The notes under the pieces: generated by a model
What the model was told of the DNA's origin: nothing
What the model saw: the letters and a program-made list of their open reading frames with translations, nothing else
The model's database searches: none
Assembly (NCBI GenBank): GCA_021229015.1
Contig: CM037789.1
Location: 32,221,856-32,285,855 of the forward strand
Source: Solen grandis
Taxonomy: Eukaryota; Mollusca; Bivalvia; Adapedonta; Solenidae
DNA length: 64,000 nt
Direction of reading: 5' to 3'
Shown: piece after piece, positions 20,571-31,801 of the stretch
How the letters are laid out: each line of letters starts with the position of its first letter
How positions within the stretch are numbered: position 1 is the first letter of the stretch
Position numbers and translations under genes: made by a program

Positions 20571-20769
20571 GGTAATCCATCAATTATTAAATTACAACCA
20601 TGATCTTTCAAATGCTTAAAAAGACTTCAGCGCAGATGCAAGCATCCACTGACCTGGCATTATAGGATATTTTGTTCTAAGTCTATTTTATAAAAGGGTT
20701 GCATTTACTATAAATTCACACAATCCCTTGACTGACCATGATCAAAAATTAATTGATGGATGGATTACC
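20571..20769 (-). mobile_element. Family D inverted-repeat miniature element
   Basis: GGTAATCCATC at the left and GATGGATTACC at the right. The TCAAATGCTTAAAAAGACTT and GATGCAAGCATCCACTG blocks lie on the left, so the copy is inverted relative to that at 16,236. Confidence 0.7.
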
Positions 20770-22824
20770 ATAAGTTTCTAATTATAATTTGAATACTGAC
20801 AGCTTTTGTAATGTAGCAATTCTATTTGATTTTGCATCCTGGCCTGTATGCAGATGGAGTTCAGGAGAATCAGACCATTAATCCCTCAACCCAACTATGT
20901 GCTTTGTCAAAACCTCTTAAAATCTAAAAATATTATGGTAAGGAATACATTCCACTAATTTACAAAGCGAATTACCAAGTTGATAAAAATAGTTACTATA
21001 CCGAAATAGGATATTTTATATATTTCTCTTGGGGAAACACATAAGTTGAATGGGTCCCTATATAATTTGCAGAATAACATTATTAGTTTTATCCAGGATT
21101 TTTGACATAATGTTTCTGAGGAAATAACCTCCTTTACAAGGAGGGGAAAAACTAATTAAGGAGACAGTTTTAGGCTTCAGTGTGGTTAAAGATAATTAAA
21201 AATTAACACAATAAAATGTCGACATCATATATCTTCAATTCTCCTGGGTGATATTTTCTGAACAACCATTAATAACTCTTTTTTATGAGGGCTTCGTGCA
21301 AAACAATGTTAACTAAATAATTATTTTAAAAAAAAAAGTTACAGTAGTTTCACATCAAGCCCTCTATTTACAAAGTAAGTGCTTATGAATGGTTGTCTTG
21401 AATAATTCCATGGAAAGCACTACCACATCTTAATTAATCATGAAAACAAAGGTGGGGCTTGACAAACACTCAACCACAGTATTATTAATGTTATCTCACG
21501 GAAACTCAAATATTTGTTATGTTGTCTGGAGTTTGCTAAAAATAAACATCCAGTCAGAATCCCATGGTAACAATGACAAGGAAAGAGACTGCGACAATAG
21601 AAACTGTCTGACCATAAACTGTCCACAAGTTGTGTTGTTCATAGTGGATCATAAGCGTACAGGAAATAATGTAAGCTTTAAAGCAGCTCGTTCACAGATG
21701 GTCATTGACTAAAAATTTGATTCTTACCTATCTGTGTGAATTACGTCTTTCAATACCCACCTCCAGAAGTATAGTCAACCAATGTAACCATCTGTGATTG
21801 TCAAATAATGGGTGGTTTTCCCATCACAGGCAATACCATATCATAGGCAGTAATGAAACTATATTTAGAATTATGAAACCTATATTTAGAATTTCTATTT
21901 TCATTTGCCATTACTTGATCAAATTCACTCTTCGCATATGCGATATTTTCATAGGCAGAACTTATGAAATCGCTACCCTTATACAGAACTGGTGAATACT
22001 CCATGTTCCAGAAGGTGTCACTTGGTGCCGCAAGCATATACCTCAGGAATACCAAGTATTCTATTTTTAACCAATTTTGCAGAAGTTGCATGTACGAAAA
22101 TAGCATTTTCCTGTGTGACTTGACCTATACTTTACAAGTTTATTGTCAGGAATCAAAAACTTCCCCAATATTAAGGAGGGCAAGTAGAAACTTTTTTCAT
22201 TTCTACCGATCATCTATGAACAAGCTGCTTTAACCAACAATGATTTATATTTCCCCCAGCCCCCACACCACAAGCAGCTTGACTAAAGAAGAAACCAGAG
22301 GGGTGACCTTTTAATTAGGTTACAACAGACCTCACCCACAAACACCACACAGTGATCTCCCTTGCAAGCAAAAAATCACTGTCATCTCAAATGTCACGTG
22401 ATGATGGTAAACTAACAAAATGGCATCTCCGTCTGCTGTCACAACAACAAAAATATTTTTTTTAAATGATTTATTTTTTTACCACAAGGCGATATTTGAT
22501 GTTTATTAAAGAAAACATAATTAGGGATATGACACTCGCAGTAAAATAAATTTTTTTGGAAAAAAGAAAAATTAGCTAATTAGTTAATTTTAACTTGTGG
22601 TGGCAGTGGTTACCTAAAACTGTAAGGGGAGGAGTTTGCCACAAACATTGCCATGTGGACTATTGCTGTATCATCGTTTGAGGTGAAAAATGGCGAGTTT
22701 TGGTGCAAAGCTATTAATTATCCCTTGCGTTATTAATCATGCAAATCCAAAGGTCTTGAATCTATCCATTACTCCATGTTCTAAGATGGGCCAACAAACG
22801 GAAAGACTGGAGAAAGTGATTCCT
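20770..22824. other. Two kilobases of non-coding sequence, nothing recognised
   Basis: No repeat boundaries or tandem structure stand out. Open frames of 60-100 residues on both strands between 21.4 and 22.2 kb overlap one another and carry no recognisable domain, so I do not call genes. This is one of the less repetitive blocks and a better place to look for weak exons with transcript data. Confidence 0.45.
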
Positions 22825-23066
22825 TTAACCCTTTCCCTCATAGAGGACACCATGAAAAGACCTATGCGAACAGCATAAAACCAGATCAGCCTGCGAGTAA
22901 CTCGCAGGCTGATCAGGTTTTATGCTGTTCGTTTCTCCTCAGTGGTCTGGAAATGAGGATTTTGTAATTAAATTTGGTAAGGTTTAACTGTGGTGTTCTG
23001 CAGATCAGGCTTCATGTGGTACCTATTGAGTGTGTCAAAATGAGTCTATATGAGGGAAAGGGTTAA
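22825..23066 (-). mobile_element. Family A TTAA miniature element, full-length
   Basis: Reverse orientation: TTAA at 22825-22828, CCCTTTCCCTCATAGAGGAC start, hairpin, then CAAAATGAGTCTATATGAGG and TTAA at 23063-23066. The right hairpin arm has lost a few bases (GCTGTTCGTTTCTCCTCAG in place of GTTCGCTGCTCC). Confidence 0.85.
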
Positions 23067-23527
23067 TTATACAGTCTTCTCTTTATGATGTAGTACATAT
23101 ATATATTACCAGAAATTACAAAAATACACTTGACCATAAATCATGCAAAATATTGAAAATATGATCTGTGAAACCAAATGCATATATAGAAACCAGATGA
23201 ATTTAGTAATAAAGTAAAGTATGGACAGTAAATAAAGTTACTTCTACGTTATTGATGGCTGATTGCAATTAACATGACACCAAAACAGACATATCCCCAC
23301 CCCGAATGTTTGTCAGAGGTTGTTTAACAAAGGTAACTTTTGAAAGCAAGGTTCAAATGCATTTGTTTGTTGAAGATTTGGAGTCAGCTTTTCATTGGTT
23401 AAACCGATATGCAAATTCATTTCGAGACGGTTTCACATCATGTTAATGGCCGAGGAAGATTTAAATTGGTAAGAAGCAATGGCAGGTGGCAGATTGCAAT
23501 TGGTAAGCAACTGAGGCAGATTGCAAC
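23067..23527. other. Non-coding sequence, nothing recognised
   Basis: No gene or element recognised apart from a small imperfect duplication around GGCAGATTGCAA (about 23,486-23,530). Confidence 0.4.
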
Positions 23528-23975
23528 TGGTTAAAGCGTGCATCCCTTAACCAGGAGGTTGTGGGTTCAATCCTCGGCTGCAACAAACCAGTCATTGGGC
23601 ACTGGTGAATTTCCCTATTTGTGACAAGGAGTGGTATCATACTGCTACTGTTGTCTGGTGTATTTCTCTATTTGTGACAGGGAGTGGTATCATACTGCCA
23701 CTGTTGTCTGGTGTATTTCCCTTTTTTGTGACAAGGAGTGGTATCATACTGCCACTGTTGTCTGGTGTATTTCCCTTTTTTGTGACAAGGAGTGGTATCA
23801 TACTGCCACTGGTGTCTGGTGTATTTCCCTTTTTGTGACAAGGGGTGGTATCATACTGCTACCGTTGTCTGGTGTATTTCCCTTTTGTGACAAGGAGTGG
23901 TATCATACTGCCACTGTTGTCTATGGCATGATACCACTGTGTCGGGCAGCACCATTCATTTACTCATTCTGAGAA
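23528..23975 (+). mobile_element. SINE-1 copy whose body has become a minisatellite
   Basis: A tRNA-like head remnant is followed by a B-box-like GGGTTCAATCCTCGG (about 23,563-23,577). Instead of a normal body there are about six head-to-tail copies of a ~53 bp unit containing GGAGTGGTATCATACTGC. The element closes with a normal-looking CATGATACCACTGTG segment and AATGAGTAAATG-type complement words. The A-box is poor. Confidence 0.6.
23616..23935. repeat. ~53 bp minisatellite, six units
   Basis: Units are spaced 52-54 bp when measured at GTGGTATCATACTGC, at about 23631, 23684, 23738, 23792, 23845 and 23897. Each carries TTGTGACAAGGAGTGG and TTGTCTGGTGTATTTCCC. Length changes in a T run cause the frame to slip. 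The 77- and 113-residue open frames across it are by-products. Confidence 0.85.
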
Positions 23976-24261
23976 CCTGTTCTACACGAATAATTTACAA
24001 AAGCTTAATGCTACAGCAGAGCCAAAGAATATCAAGTCAAACCTAAAAAAGTATTTTCTACCATGAGTTATGCATGATTTCTCCCCCATGAATTCAGTTC
24101 ACTTAGAAAAATTATTATTACTTTGCAAATTTTCTGAAAAGAAAATGTAGAACTTGCTTTGATTATAATTCTCAGAGCAGCTGTTTCACAACTTTTATAA
24201 TGTGTATACTTTAAGCTAGGAACAGTTTTGTAAGTAGCTCCCTGCTTGGCCCACAGCATAT

Positions 24262-24430
24262 ATACAGGTTAGTTCCAAGACTGGCTGACCCAATGTCAGG
24301 GTGAGACTGGGTGGGGTACATGTCTGCTTCATCATATCTTTTTCAGGTAGACATTATAAGTCTTCAAATGACTGAAATACTGTCTATAGGACATTAAAAC
24401 CCATCAAAACAAACAAACAAACAAACAGAT
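24262..24430 (+). repeat. SINE-1 3' half with CAAA tail
   Basis: Body words AGACTGGCTGACCCAATGTC, GTGAGACTGGGTGGGGTACA and TCAAATGACTGAAATACTGT are followed by GGACATTAAAACC and a tail of CAAACAAACAAACAAACAG. The head is missing, as expected for a 5'-truncated or decayed copy. Confidence 0.65.
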
Positions 24431-24889
24431 TATTACAGGATAAAAAAGAAATATCAATAAATGAACTCACTTTTAAAATTCCATGTGTTTGACTAGACCT
24501 ATCCAGTCCTACAACTACAATCTATCCATCTTACATATACGTTTAAAACAGCTGTCTCTTCCAGGTAAAGGTAACATCCTTAAAAAGTCTTGCCTATCAC
24601 CAGGAAGTACGCATAAAACCGGATACTGTGACGATAAAAAAAGAATGATTGATCAAATTTAAGATATGACAAAATTTCTTTCAGATTACAAAATAGTAGA
24701 TCTGTAGTTTTACACCTTACCTTTTACTGTGAAATCATTAATATTCGTTGATTTAGTGGTGGGTTTTATCCACGAATATATAACCCCAAGAAACTTGTCA
24801 CTTATATAGACCTCACATTTTCTAGAACATAGATCCACAAATAAATTTACGCACAAAATTCACTTAGGTACATAGGGAGGGAAAGGGTT

Positions 24890-25010
24890 AAATGTTTGTT
24901 TGATGGAAGGGTGTAACTCTCACCCACAGTATTTCAGTTATTTGGAGGCTATTTTCTATTTGGGAGAGATATAGTGCTGCCACACTGTAGTATCACGTCA
25001 CTAGGGAGAC
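24890..25010 (-). repeat. SINE-1 tail-side fragment
   Basis: TTTGTTTGATGG, CTCACCCACAGTATTTCAGT, TTATTTGGAGGC and GAGATATAGTGCTGCCACAC follow the order of the SINE-1 tail and body on the minus strand. The tRNA head is absent. Confidence 0.6.
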
Positions 25011-26632
25011 TGATGACCTGTCTTGTTCGTTGACTTGTCTTACTGTGGATTTGAGTCCCGCAATATGGTCACTTGGAGTTGGTAAGCTTAGTTTGTATAC
25101 AAGAGTCCCACTTTCTCTACCTTTATTTGCTTGACCACCAAGTATAACTGAAGCACTATGGCAATGATTGATCATATATATCTTTTTATTTGACAACTGA
25201 AAACAAGTTCTTATAAATTATACTGATCCCTCTCGACGGATCCTGGGTTGGACCAGTAATTTGCAACTTGGGTGGTCATGGAAAATTCTTGCCAGCAGGA
25301 GAATTCAAACCCCACGACCTTCAGATCCAAGGTCAAAAAATAAATAAATACAGAAGACGAGCTAGAGCTAGACTTGGTCAATAATCTATAGAAGTAATAG
25401 GGTTTCTTAATCGTTAAGACTGAGGAAATGACATATGACTGAAATAAATCAAGTATACCAATGGCTTTCAGGACATTCTCTTCTGGCAGAAATCCGAAAT
25501 CAGAACGGAACTCCTCTGTCATTCTCACATCCCTGGATATAGATTTATGCAGCAAGTTATTGGCTAACCTTCAAGTCGGAGATAACAAATCCACTTAAGG
25601 CTGAGGTTTCTGTAGTTAGACATTCTTCCTTTAACCCTTATAATGTTGTGACTGCCTTTGCAACCAGTGCATACCAAGATAAGCCTGCAAATCCGTGCTG
25701 TCTGATCATGGTCTGCAGTGTTTCCTTCTCAGTCAATAAATTTTCAGCAAGCACTCCCATAAACAATTAATGGTACAGTCCAAAATGAAGAAAGGACAAG
25801 CCTTATTAGGGAATTCAGCATGTTAATGTTTCAACAGGGCTATCTCTGTCACAAGGATAAAAAAACTAGCATTTCTTTGTCAAAAAAAAAAGTAATCCAA
25901 AGACCATTTTGAATGCATCTCAAAGGCCATTAAGAGGTAACACAGGGTTCAAAGGCAGGCAAAAAGGGGGTAACTCATTAGATAATAAAGGTCAAGGACA
26001 GGCAGTGCAAAGGTCAAAGAAGTGCAGCATAAATGTCAAGGGGAGATAACCAAAAGGACATGGGAAGGTAACTCCAAATGACATTTACATTTCAAGCATA
26101 GAAGAGTCGCCTACGTGTTCCTATTTCACACCTACGCAACATTCCCACTAACCTGCTGCAGATCAGTGCAGCAGGAATTGTGTCAGACATACTCTGCCAG
26201 CTATCTCTCAATAACGATAAACTAACAAATGCAGAAAAAATGCAGTTTGCATGTCAGCAAATGTCAACAAAAAGCACCTTCAGGAAATGGGGCGGAAAAA
26301 AAAGGTTTTAACCTAAACATGGAAAATGCATGATTGTAGTAATTTACGTGATATTTAGAGTAAATTCAAGCAAAATCCATGGATGTCAAAATCACACTGT
26401 GTTTTCCTGAGAATGAAGGGCTTTAGAAAATTTGAATTCAAATTTATTTTGACATTTTTTTTAATTTTTAGTGGTTACTGATGAACAAGTCAAAATTTGC
26501 AGTTCAAAGCTACAGAAATAGCTTACTGAAGACAGTCAAACAATCTGCTAATGACCTAACAGTAACTGTAATAAAGCAGCAATCCTTATACTTCTATAAT
26601 GAAGTTTTACTTCAATCTTCAATCCAGACTAA
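25011..26632. other. Non-coding sequence, one possible decayed repeat
   Basis: No gene recognised. Around 25,205-25,330 an AGGAGAATTCAAACCCCACG segment resembles the complement of a tRNA-type B-box, so an unrelated SINE remnant is possible, but I cannot define its ends. The open frame of 114 residues at 25,211-25,555 (minus) lies over this segment. Confidence 0.4.
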
Positions 26633-26888
26633 GTAGCCTCCATGGCCGAGAGGGTAAAGTCACTGACTTTAACACTCATTCAGCCCCTGACCGTGTGGGT
26701 TCGAATCCCGGCAGGGTCATTCAGATTTTCACGTGAGGAAGCCTTCCAGCTGGCTTGCAGTAAGTCGGTGGTTCTACCCGAATGCCTCCATGCATTCGGG
26801 GTCTTCCTCCACCTGTAATTAGCTGGACGTTGCTATATGACTGAAATACTGTCGAAGTGACGGTAAACTTAAATAGTCATAATAGTCA
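26633..26888 (+). mobile_element. SINE-2, tRNA-headed, full-length
   Basis: The head has a near-consensus A-box TGGCCGAGAGG (26643-26653) and B-box GGTTCGAATCC (26698-26708), with a long variable-arm-like region between them as in serine/leucine tRNAs. The body includes GTCGGTGGTTCTACCCGAAT and CCTCCATGCATTCGGGG. The 3' part is GACTGAAATACTGTCGAAGT and GACGGTAAACTT. This is a SINE, not a tRNA gene, because the anticodon arm region is not a proper cloverleaf and the same sequence recurs with its body elsewhere. Confidence 0.8.
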
Positions 26889-27039
26889 ATCCAGACTTTA
26901 TATTATAATTAGATCTGAAGTGACTTGGTCTATCAATTTCTTGCCCATAAGCTTGAATTAATGATGCTTTTTTAACATTGAACCATTCTTAGTTGACAAA
27001 GTATAATAAGACCCAATGGATGAGTTTTTTGGGGGCTTT

Positions 27040-27342
27040 TTTAATCAAAAGTAGGTCATAGGTCATGATCAACTTCATAATGAAGAGGTAAATCCACTTC
27101 AGCAACTGTCCAAATATTGAAGCAATCAATTGAAGCACATAGAAGTTATTATAGCAGATTAACCAAAAGTAATGTCCAGTCTATTTTTTTCCTCCAAAGT
27201 ATGCCAAAGTTCATGGTCAAAGTCACAAAGTCAACTGCATAATGTAAAGGTCCATCAACTCATGCAACTGTCCAAATGTTGAAGCAATCCAATGAAGCAC
27301 ATAGAAGTTATAGCAGATTTCAAAAAGGAAAAAGAAAAAAGT
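27040..27342. repeat. Two diverged ~155 bp tandem units
   Basis: The segment CAACTGTCCAAATATTGAAG..GAAGCACATAGAAGTTA recurs ~158 bp later with small changes, along with GTCATGATCAACTTCAT / TTCATGGTCAAAGTCAC. The period is in the range of the helentron-like arrays. No termini are recognised. A family A element is inserted at the right edge. Confidence 0.6.
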
Positions 27343-27573
27343 TTAACCCTTTCCCTCATAGAGGAAACCATGAAAAGACCTATGCAAACAGCATAAAACC
27401 AGATCAGCCTGCGAGGCGATCAGGTTTTATGCTGTTCGCTGCTCCTCAGTGGTCTGGAAATGAGGATTTTGTAATTAAATATGGTAATGTTTAACTGTGG
27501 TTTTCTGCAGATCAGGCTTTATGTGATACCTACTGAGGGCATCAAAATGAGTATATATGAGGGAAAGGGTTAA
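27343..27573 (-). mobile_element. Family A element with deleted hairpin loop
   Basis: TTAA at 27343-27346 and 27570-27573 with intact termini in reverse orientation. The centre reads CAGCCTGCGAGGCGATCAGG, so about 12-16 bases of the hairpin tip are missing and the palindrome is shortened. Confidence 0.85.
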
Positions 27574-27656
27574 CCTGAGCAGACGCTCGATGCCTGACAC
27601 CCACTGGACTTAATGTGATATATTAATAATACAACTTAATTAAAACTTAGATCAAT

Positions 27657-28001
27657 ATGACTTAATCAATATGACAAAATTTAAAAACTAAAAAATTAAT
27701 TAATTAATATGACTTAATTAATATGACTTAATTAATATGACTTAATCAATATGACTTAATTAATATGACTTAATCAATATGACTTAATTAATATGACTTA
27801 ATTAATATGACTTAATTAATATGACTTAATCAATATGACTTAATTAATATGACTTAATCAATATGACTTAATTAATATGACTTAATTAATATGACTTAAT
27901 CAATATGACTTAATTAATATGACTTAATCAATATGACTTAATTAATATGACTTAATCAATATGACTTAATCAATATGACTTAATCAATATGACTTAATTA
28001 A
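27657..28001. repeat. 14 bp AT-rich satellite, about 24 units
   Basis: Near-perfect head-to-tail repeats of GACTTAATTAATAT, with a frequent variant GACTTAATCAATAT. The two variants alternate in short runs, which suggests amplification of multi-unit blocks. Each standard unit contains TTAATTAA. Confidence 0.9.
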
Positions 28002-29674
28002 TTTGCAGTTATAAGGAAGCTATCAGAGCAAAGTAACTTGATTAATATGCCCTCAGAGCAAGGTACCTCAATTAAAATGCACAGTATGTAAACAATCAGA
28101 GCAAAATGTCTTCAGTTATATGCACTTTACTCACCAAGCATAGCAGGTTGACTTTAGCTATCATTAGGTAAGTTGACTTAATTATTATTATAGATACTAC
28201 GTACAGCAGCTTGTGGGCTGCCAATTTCATTATCCTTATAGATGCTCAAAAATTGAGCATGGTTGTATCAGCGGTCCACGTCCCTTACAGTGTCTCACTA
28301 TCCCGAGGACACCAAAAATTGGGAAGGGGCTCCTGAACTGACATGCCAGGTGACTTGTTGGGACACTTACTTTTCCGATTAAAGTATACTGAGCAGCCAG
28401 ATTTGTTGCAAACTTATGTAATCAACTTCAACTAGCAATACTCTTTAAAAAATTCCAAATTTTGAATTAATGGATTTGCTAGTAATTAAGCAACCACCTT
28501 ATAAACTGCTTATATAAACTCAAGGTATCACATACACTAGTGTATGAAAATGCTTCAAATCCAAACTGCCTTACTTCTTAAAAATTTTGATTTTCAGTAG
28601 ACCTGAAATACATATTCTCAACCCCTATAGACTGTAAACCCCTTTATAACCCTTCTCCCCTTCCCATAAAACCCTTTTCCTGTATTCTCCGAAAACCCCT
28701 GCATCCCCCACCCACCTCAGCATCATCCAATATGCTCAACTTCCTGTATCCAATACATACTACTCTACTGTAGACATAAGATCTGAAAGTCAGTGGAAGG
28801 TCACTGAATGCCAAGCTAACTTTTCCCAATGGAAGTCCCCCCACTAATTGCAACATAAACATGCTCCTGCATTTGAACCCAGTGTCAAGCGAGGGCTTGT
28901 TCCTAATATAAACAAGATACGAGTAGCATTAATAAGAATTTCCTTACTTACCTCCTGCACACAATGTTGGGTAATAATAAAATCCAGATAATTAATAGTC
29001 CAATATCCGTGAGGGATTAGGCCTGTTAAGTGTCTGATTCGTATCTAGCAAGCACTACAGCCCGGGCTCACCTGTGAAACGAGAATTACACACGTTAACA
29101 ATGCTGTCTGCCATTTACTCTCCAATAAAATGTTTCCCCACCCACCTCAGAGGGTAACAGGTTTCAGACACCTGGAAAAAGAGAAAGAATGTGGCTGGTA
29201 ACAAACATAATTTACATGAGGCTTGCTCCAAATGAGCACCAACCCTTCCCCACCTCTGTAACATACTCTTTGCATGGTGTTCATTATCTTCCACCTGTTT
29301 CACCAAACAACTGTTCTATGTTACACCTCATTACTTTCCCAATCATCCATGTCACCTGGAAAATCAGGTCAAAATGTAAGTCAAATGCAGGTTGATCAAA
29401 AGTTTTCAGTAAATCAGTCTGATGAGGAATCACTGAAGAAAACCATGCTGATAAATCGTCAACAATTTTCATAAGCCAACTATTAAGGCATTTTATAATT
29501 AAAGACAGAGTAGCATTTTTATTGCTAGTAACAACATAATTGATGTCATCTGTCACTGCCCTTTTTGTACTACACTGCTATAGTAATATTTTGACTTGTA
29601 AACTGTTAAAATGATCAAATATAGTACAAATAATAACAAAGACATCCATATTCTCCATATTCTATTGTTATGTC
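28002..29674. other. Non-coding sequence, nothing recognised
   Basis: No repeat termini or arrays. Several 60-90 residue open frames overlap each other on both strands around 28.6-29.5 kb without recognisable domains. This is a relatively low-repeat block. Confidence 0.45.
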
Positions 29675-30085
29675 TTGATACGAGCAAACAGAAGATGACC
29701 CTGATTAACCCTTTCCCTCATAGAGCAAACCATGAAAAGACCTATGCGAACAACATAAAACCAGATCAGCCTGCGAGTAACTCGCAGGCTGATCAGGTTT
29801 TATGCTGTTCGCTGCTCTGCAGTGGTCTGGAAATGAGGACTTTATAATTAAATTTGGTAAGGTTTAACTGTGGTTTTCTGCAGATCAGGCTTTATGTGGT
29901 ACCTATTGAGTGCGTCAAAATGAGTCTATATGAGGGAAAGGGTTAAACAGCTCCAATAAGGTAAGAAGCTGTCTGATCAGGGTCTCCTTGATTTGCTCAT
30001 CAACAACTGTAGCTCAGATTCTGCACTGTCGGCAGAGCAAAGAAAAATTCATTGTTTCAAAATAATACCATTTATAGTACAGTCA
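29675..30085 (-). repeat. Family B copy interrupted by family A
   Basis: CGAGCAAACAGAAGATGACC to the left of the family A copy, and ACAGCTCCAATAAGG, GCTGTCTGATCAGGGTCTCC, GTAGCTCAGATTCTGCACTG, GCAAAGAAAAATTCATTG to its right, form the centre and one side of a family B element. The outer ends are decayed. Confidence 0.6.
29705..29946 (-). mobile_element. Family A element nested in family B
   Basis: Full-length, reverse orientation, TTAA at 29705-29708 and 29943-29946. The flanks GACCCTGA and ACAGCTCC are normally close together in the centre of family B, so this copy landed inside an older B element. Confidence 0.85.
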
Positions 30086-30164
30086 ATTAATAATCACCAA
30101 GGCCTGAATTTGGATATAAATATTCAAGAGCTTGAGAAGGGAACTGTTATTGTTGTTGATGATG

Positions 30165-30262
30165 TGTTAAGATTATTTCAGTCATCTAACTTACTTACAG
30201 GTGCAGGGAGACCCCAGAGTGTGCAAAGGCACCCAGGCAAAACCACAAACCTTCTGTAAACA
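30165..30262 (-). repeat. SINE-2 fragment
   Basis: TTATTTCAGTCAT, ACTTACAGGTGCAGGGAGAC, GTGCAAAGGCACCCAGGCAA and ACCACAAACCTTCTG match the 3' half of reverse-oriented SINE-2 copies at 30,337 and 38,690, with many differences. Confidence 0.55.
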
Positions 30263-30336
30263 AACTGATCAAAAGAGTAAAACCTCTTTTATGATGATCA
30301 TATGAAAGTTACAACTGGGACTCTACTTGACTAGAC

Positions 30337-30583
30337 TATTTGAGCTTACCGTCGCTACGACAGTATTTCAGTCATAGGGCGATGTCCAGCTAATAACAGG
30401 TTGAGGAAGACCCCAAATGCACGGAGGCATACCACCTCCGGAACCACCGACCTACCGCAAGCTAGCTGGAAGGCTTCCTCACATGAAAATCCGAATGACC
30501 CTGCCGGGATTCGAACCCACGCGATGAGGGGCTGAGTGAGTGTTAAAGTCAGCGACTTTATCCTCTTGGCCACGGTGGCCCCC
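30337..30583 (-). mobile_element. SINE-2, tRNA-headed, full-length
   Basis: Reverse copy: GTCGCTACGACAGTATTTCA tail on the left, body CGGAACCACCGACCTACCGC, then B-box complement GGGATTCGAACCCACG (about 30,508-30,523) and A-box complement CTCTTGGCCACGG (about 30,563-30,575). It ends ten bases before the sequence leading into the 33 bp minisatellite. Confidence 0.8.
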
Positions 30584-30627
30584 TGGGACTCTACAGCATT
30601 CAGGGCTACCTGGTAAGTGATATAGTC

Positions 30628-31773
30628 AGCACGGACAGCACCTATCAAGAAGTTTCAACCAGCACAGACAGCACCTATCAAGAAGTATCAACCAGCACAG
30701 ACAGCACCTATCAAGAAATATCAACCAGCACAGACAGCACCTATCAAGAAGTATCAACCAGCATGGACAGCACCTATCAAGAAGTATCAACCAGCACAGA
30801 CAGCACCTATCAAGAAGTATCAACCAGCACAGACAGTACCTATCAAGAAGTATCAACCAGCACAGACAGCACCTATCAAGAAGTATCAACCAGCATGGAC
30901 AGCACCTATCAAGAAGTATCAACCAGCACAGACAGCACCTATCAAGAAGTATCAACCAGCACAGACAGTACCTATCAAGAAGTATCAACCAGCACAGACA
31001 GCACCTATCAAGAAGTATCAACCAGCACAGACAGCACCTATCAAGAAGTATCAACCAGCACAGACAGCACCTATCAAGAAGTATCAACCAGCATGGACAG
31101 CACCTATCAAGAAGTATCAACCAGCACAGACAGCACCTATCAAGAAGTATCAACCAGCATGGACAGCACCTATCAAGAAGTATCAACCAGCACAGACAGC
31201 TCCTATCAAGAAGTATCAACCAGCATGGACAGCACCTATCAAGAAGTATCAACCAGCACAGACAGCACCTATCAAGAAGTATCAACCAGCACAGACAGCA
31301 CCTATCAAGAAGTATCAACCAGCACAGACAGACCTATCAAGAAGTATCAACCAGCAGACAGCACCTATCAAGAAGTATCAACCAGCACAGACAGCACCTA
31401 TCAAGAAGTATCAACCAGCACAGACAACACCTTTCAAGAAGTATCAACCAGCACAGACAGCTCCTATCAAGAAGTATCAACCAGCATGGACAGCACCTAT
31501 CAAGAAGTATCAACCAGCACAGACAGCACCTATCAAGAAGGATCAACCAGCACAGACAGCACCTATCAAGAAGTATCAACCAGCACAGACAGCACCTATC
31601 AAGAAGTATCAACCAGCACAGACAGCACCTATCAAGAAGTATCAACCAGCACAGACAGTACCTATCAAGAAGTATCAACCAGCACGACAGACCTATCAAG
31701 AAGTATCAACCAGCACGGACAGCACCTATCAAGAACAACCAGCATGGACAGCACCTATCAAGAAGTATCAACC
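30628..31773. repeat. 33 bp minisatellite, about 35 units
   Basis: Head-to-tail units of AGCACAGACAGCACCTATCA followed by AGAAGTATCAACC. The main variants are AGCATGGAC and AGTACC. Because 33 is divisible by three, the array is open in several frames. On the plus strand it would read as an 11-residue S-T-D-S-T-Y-Q-E-V-S-T repeat (open 30,763-31,845), and on the minus strand as a cysteine/leucine-rich repeat. Small indels near 31,328, 31,354, 31,684 and 31,735 shift or trim the unit. No upstream exon or start context supports translation, so I call it a minisatellite, not a gene. Confidence 0.9.
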
Positions 31774-31801
31774 ACAGACTGTACTATGCAGCAAAACTTG
31801 T

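Noticed and set aside
23605..23972. Overlapping 77 and 113 residue ORFs with repeated HTATVVWCISLF-type units
   Set aside because: They are translations of a ~53 bp minisatellite that slips between frames.
26633..26720. tRNA gene with good A and B boxes
   Set aside because: The sequence continues into a body and tail that recur elsewhere, and the anticodon region does not form a proper arm. It is a SINE head.
30628..31773. CRISPR-like array
   Set aside because: Units are directly adjacent with no unique spacers, and the context is a eukaryotic repeat-rich genome. The same applies to the arrays at 7.8, 23.6, 27.7 and 38.2 kb.
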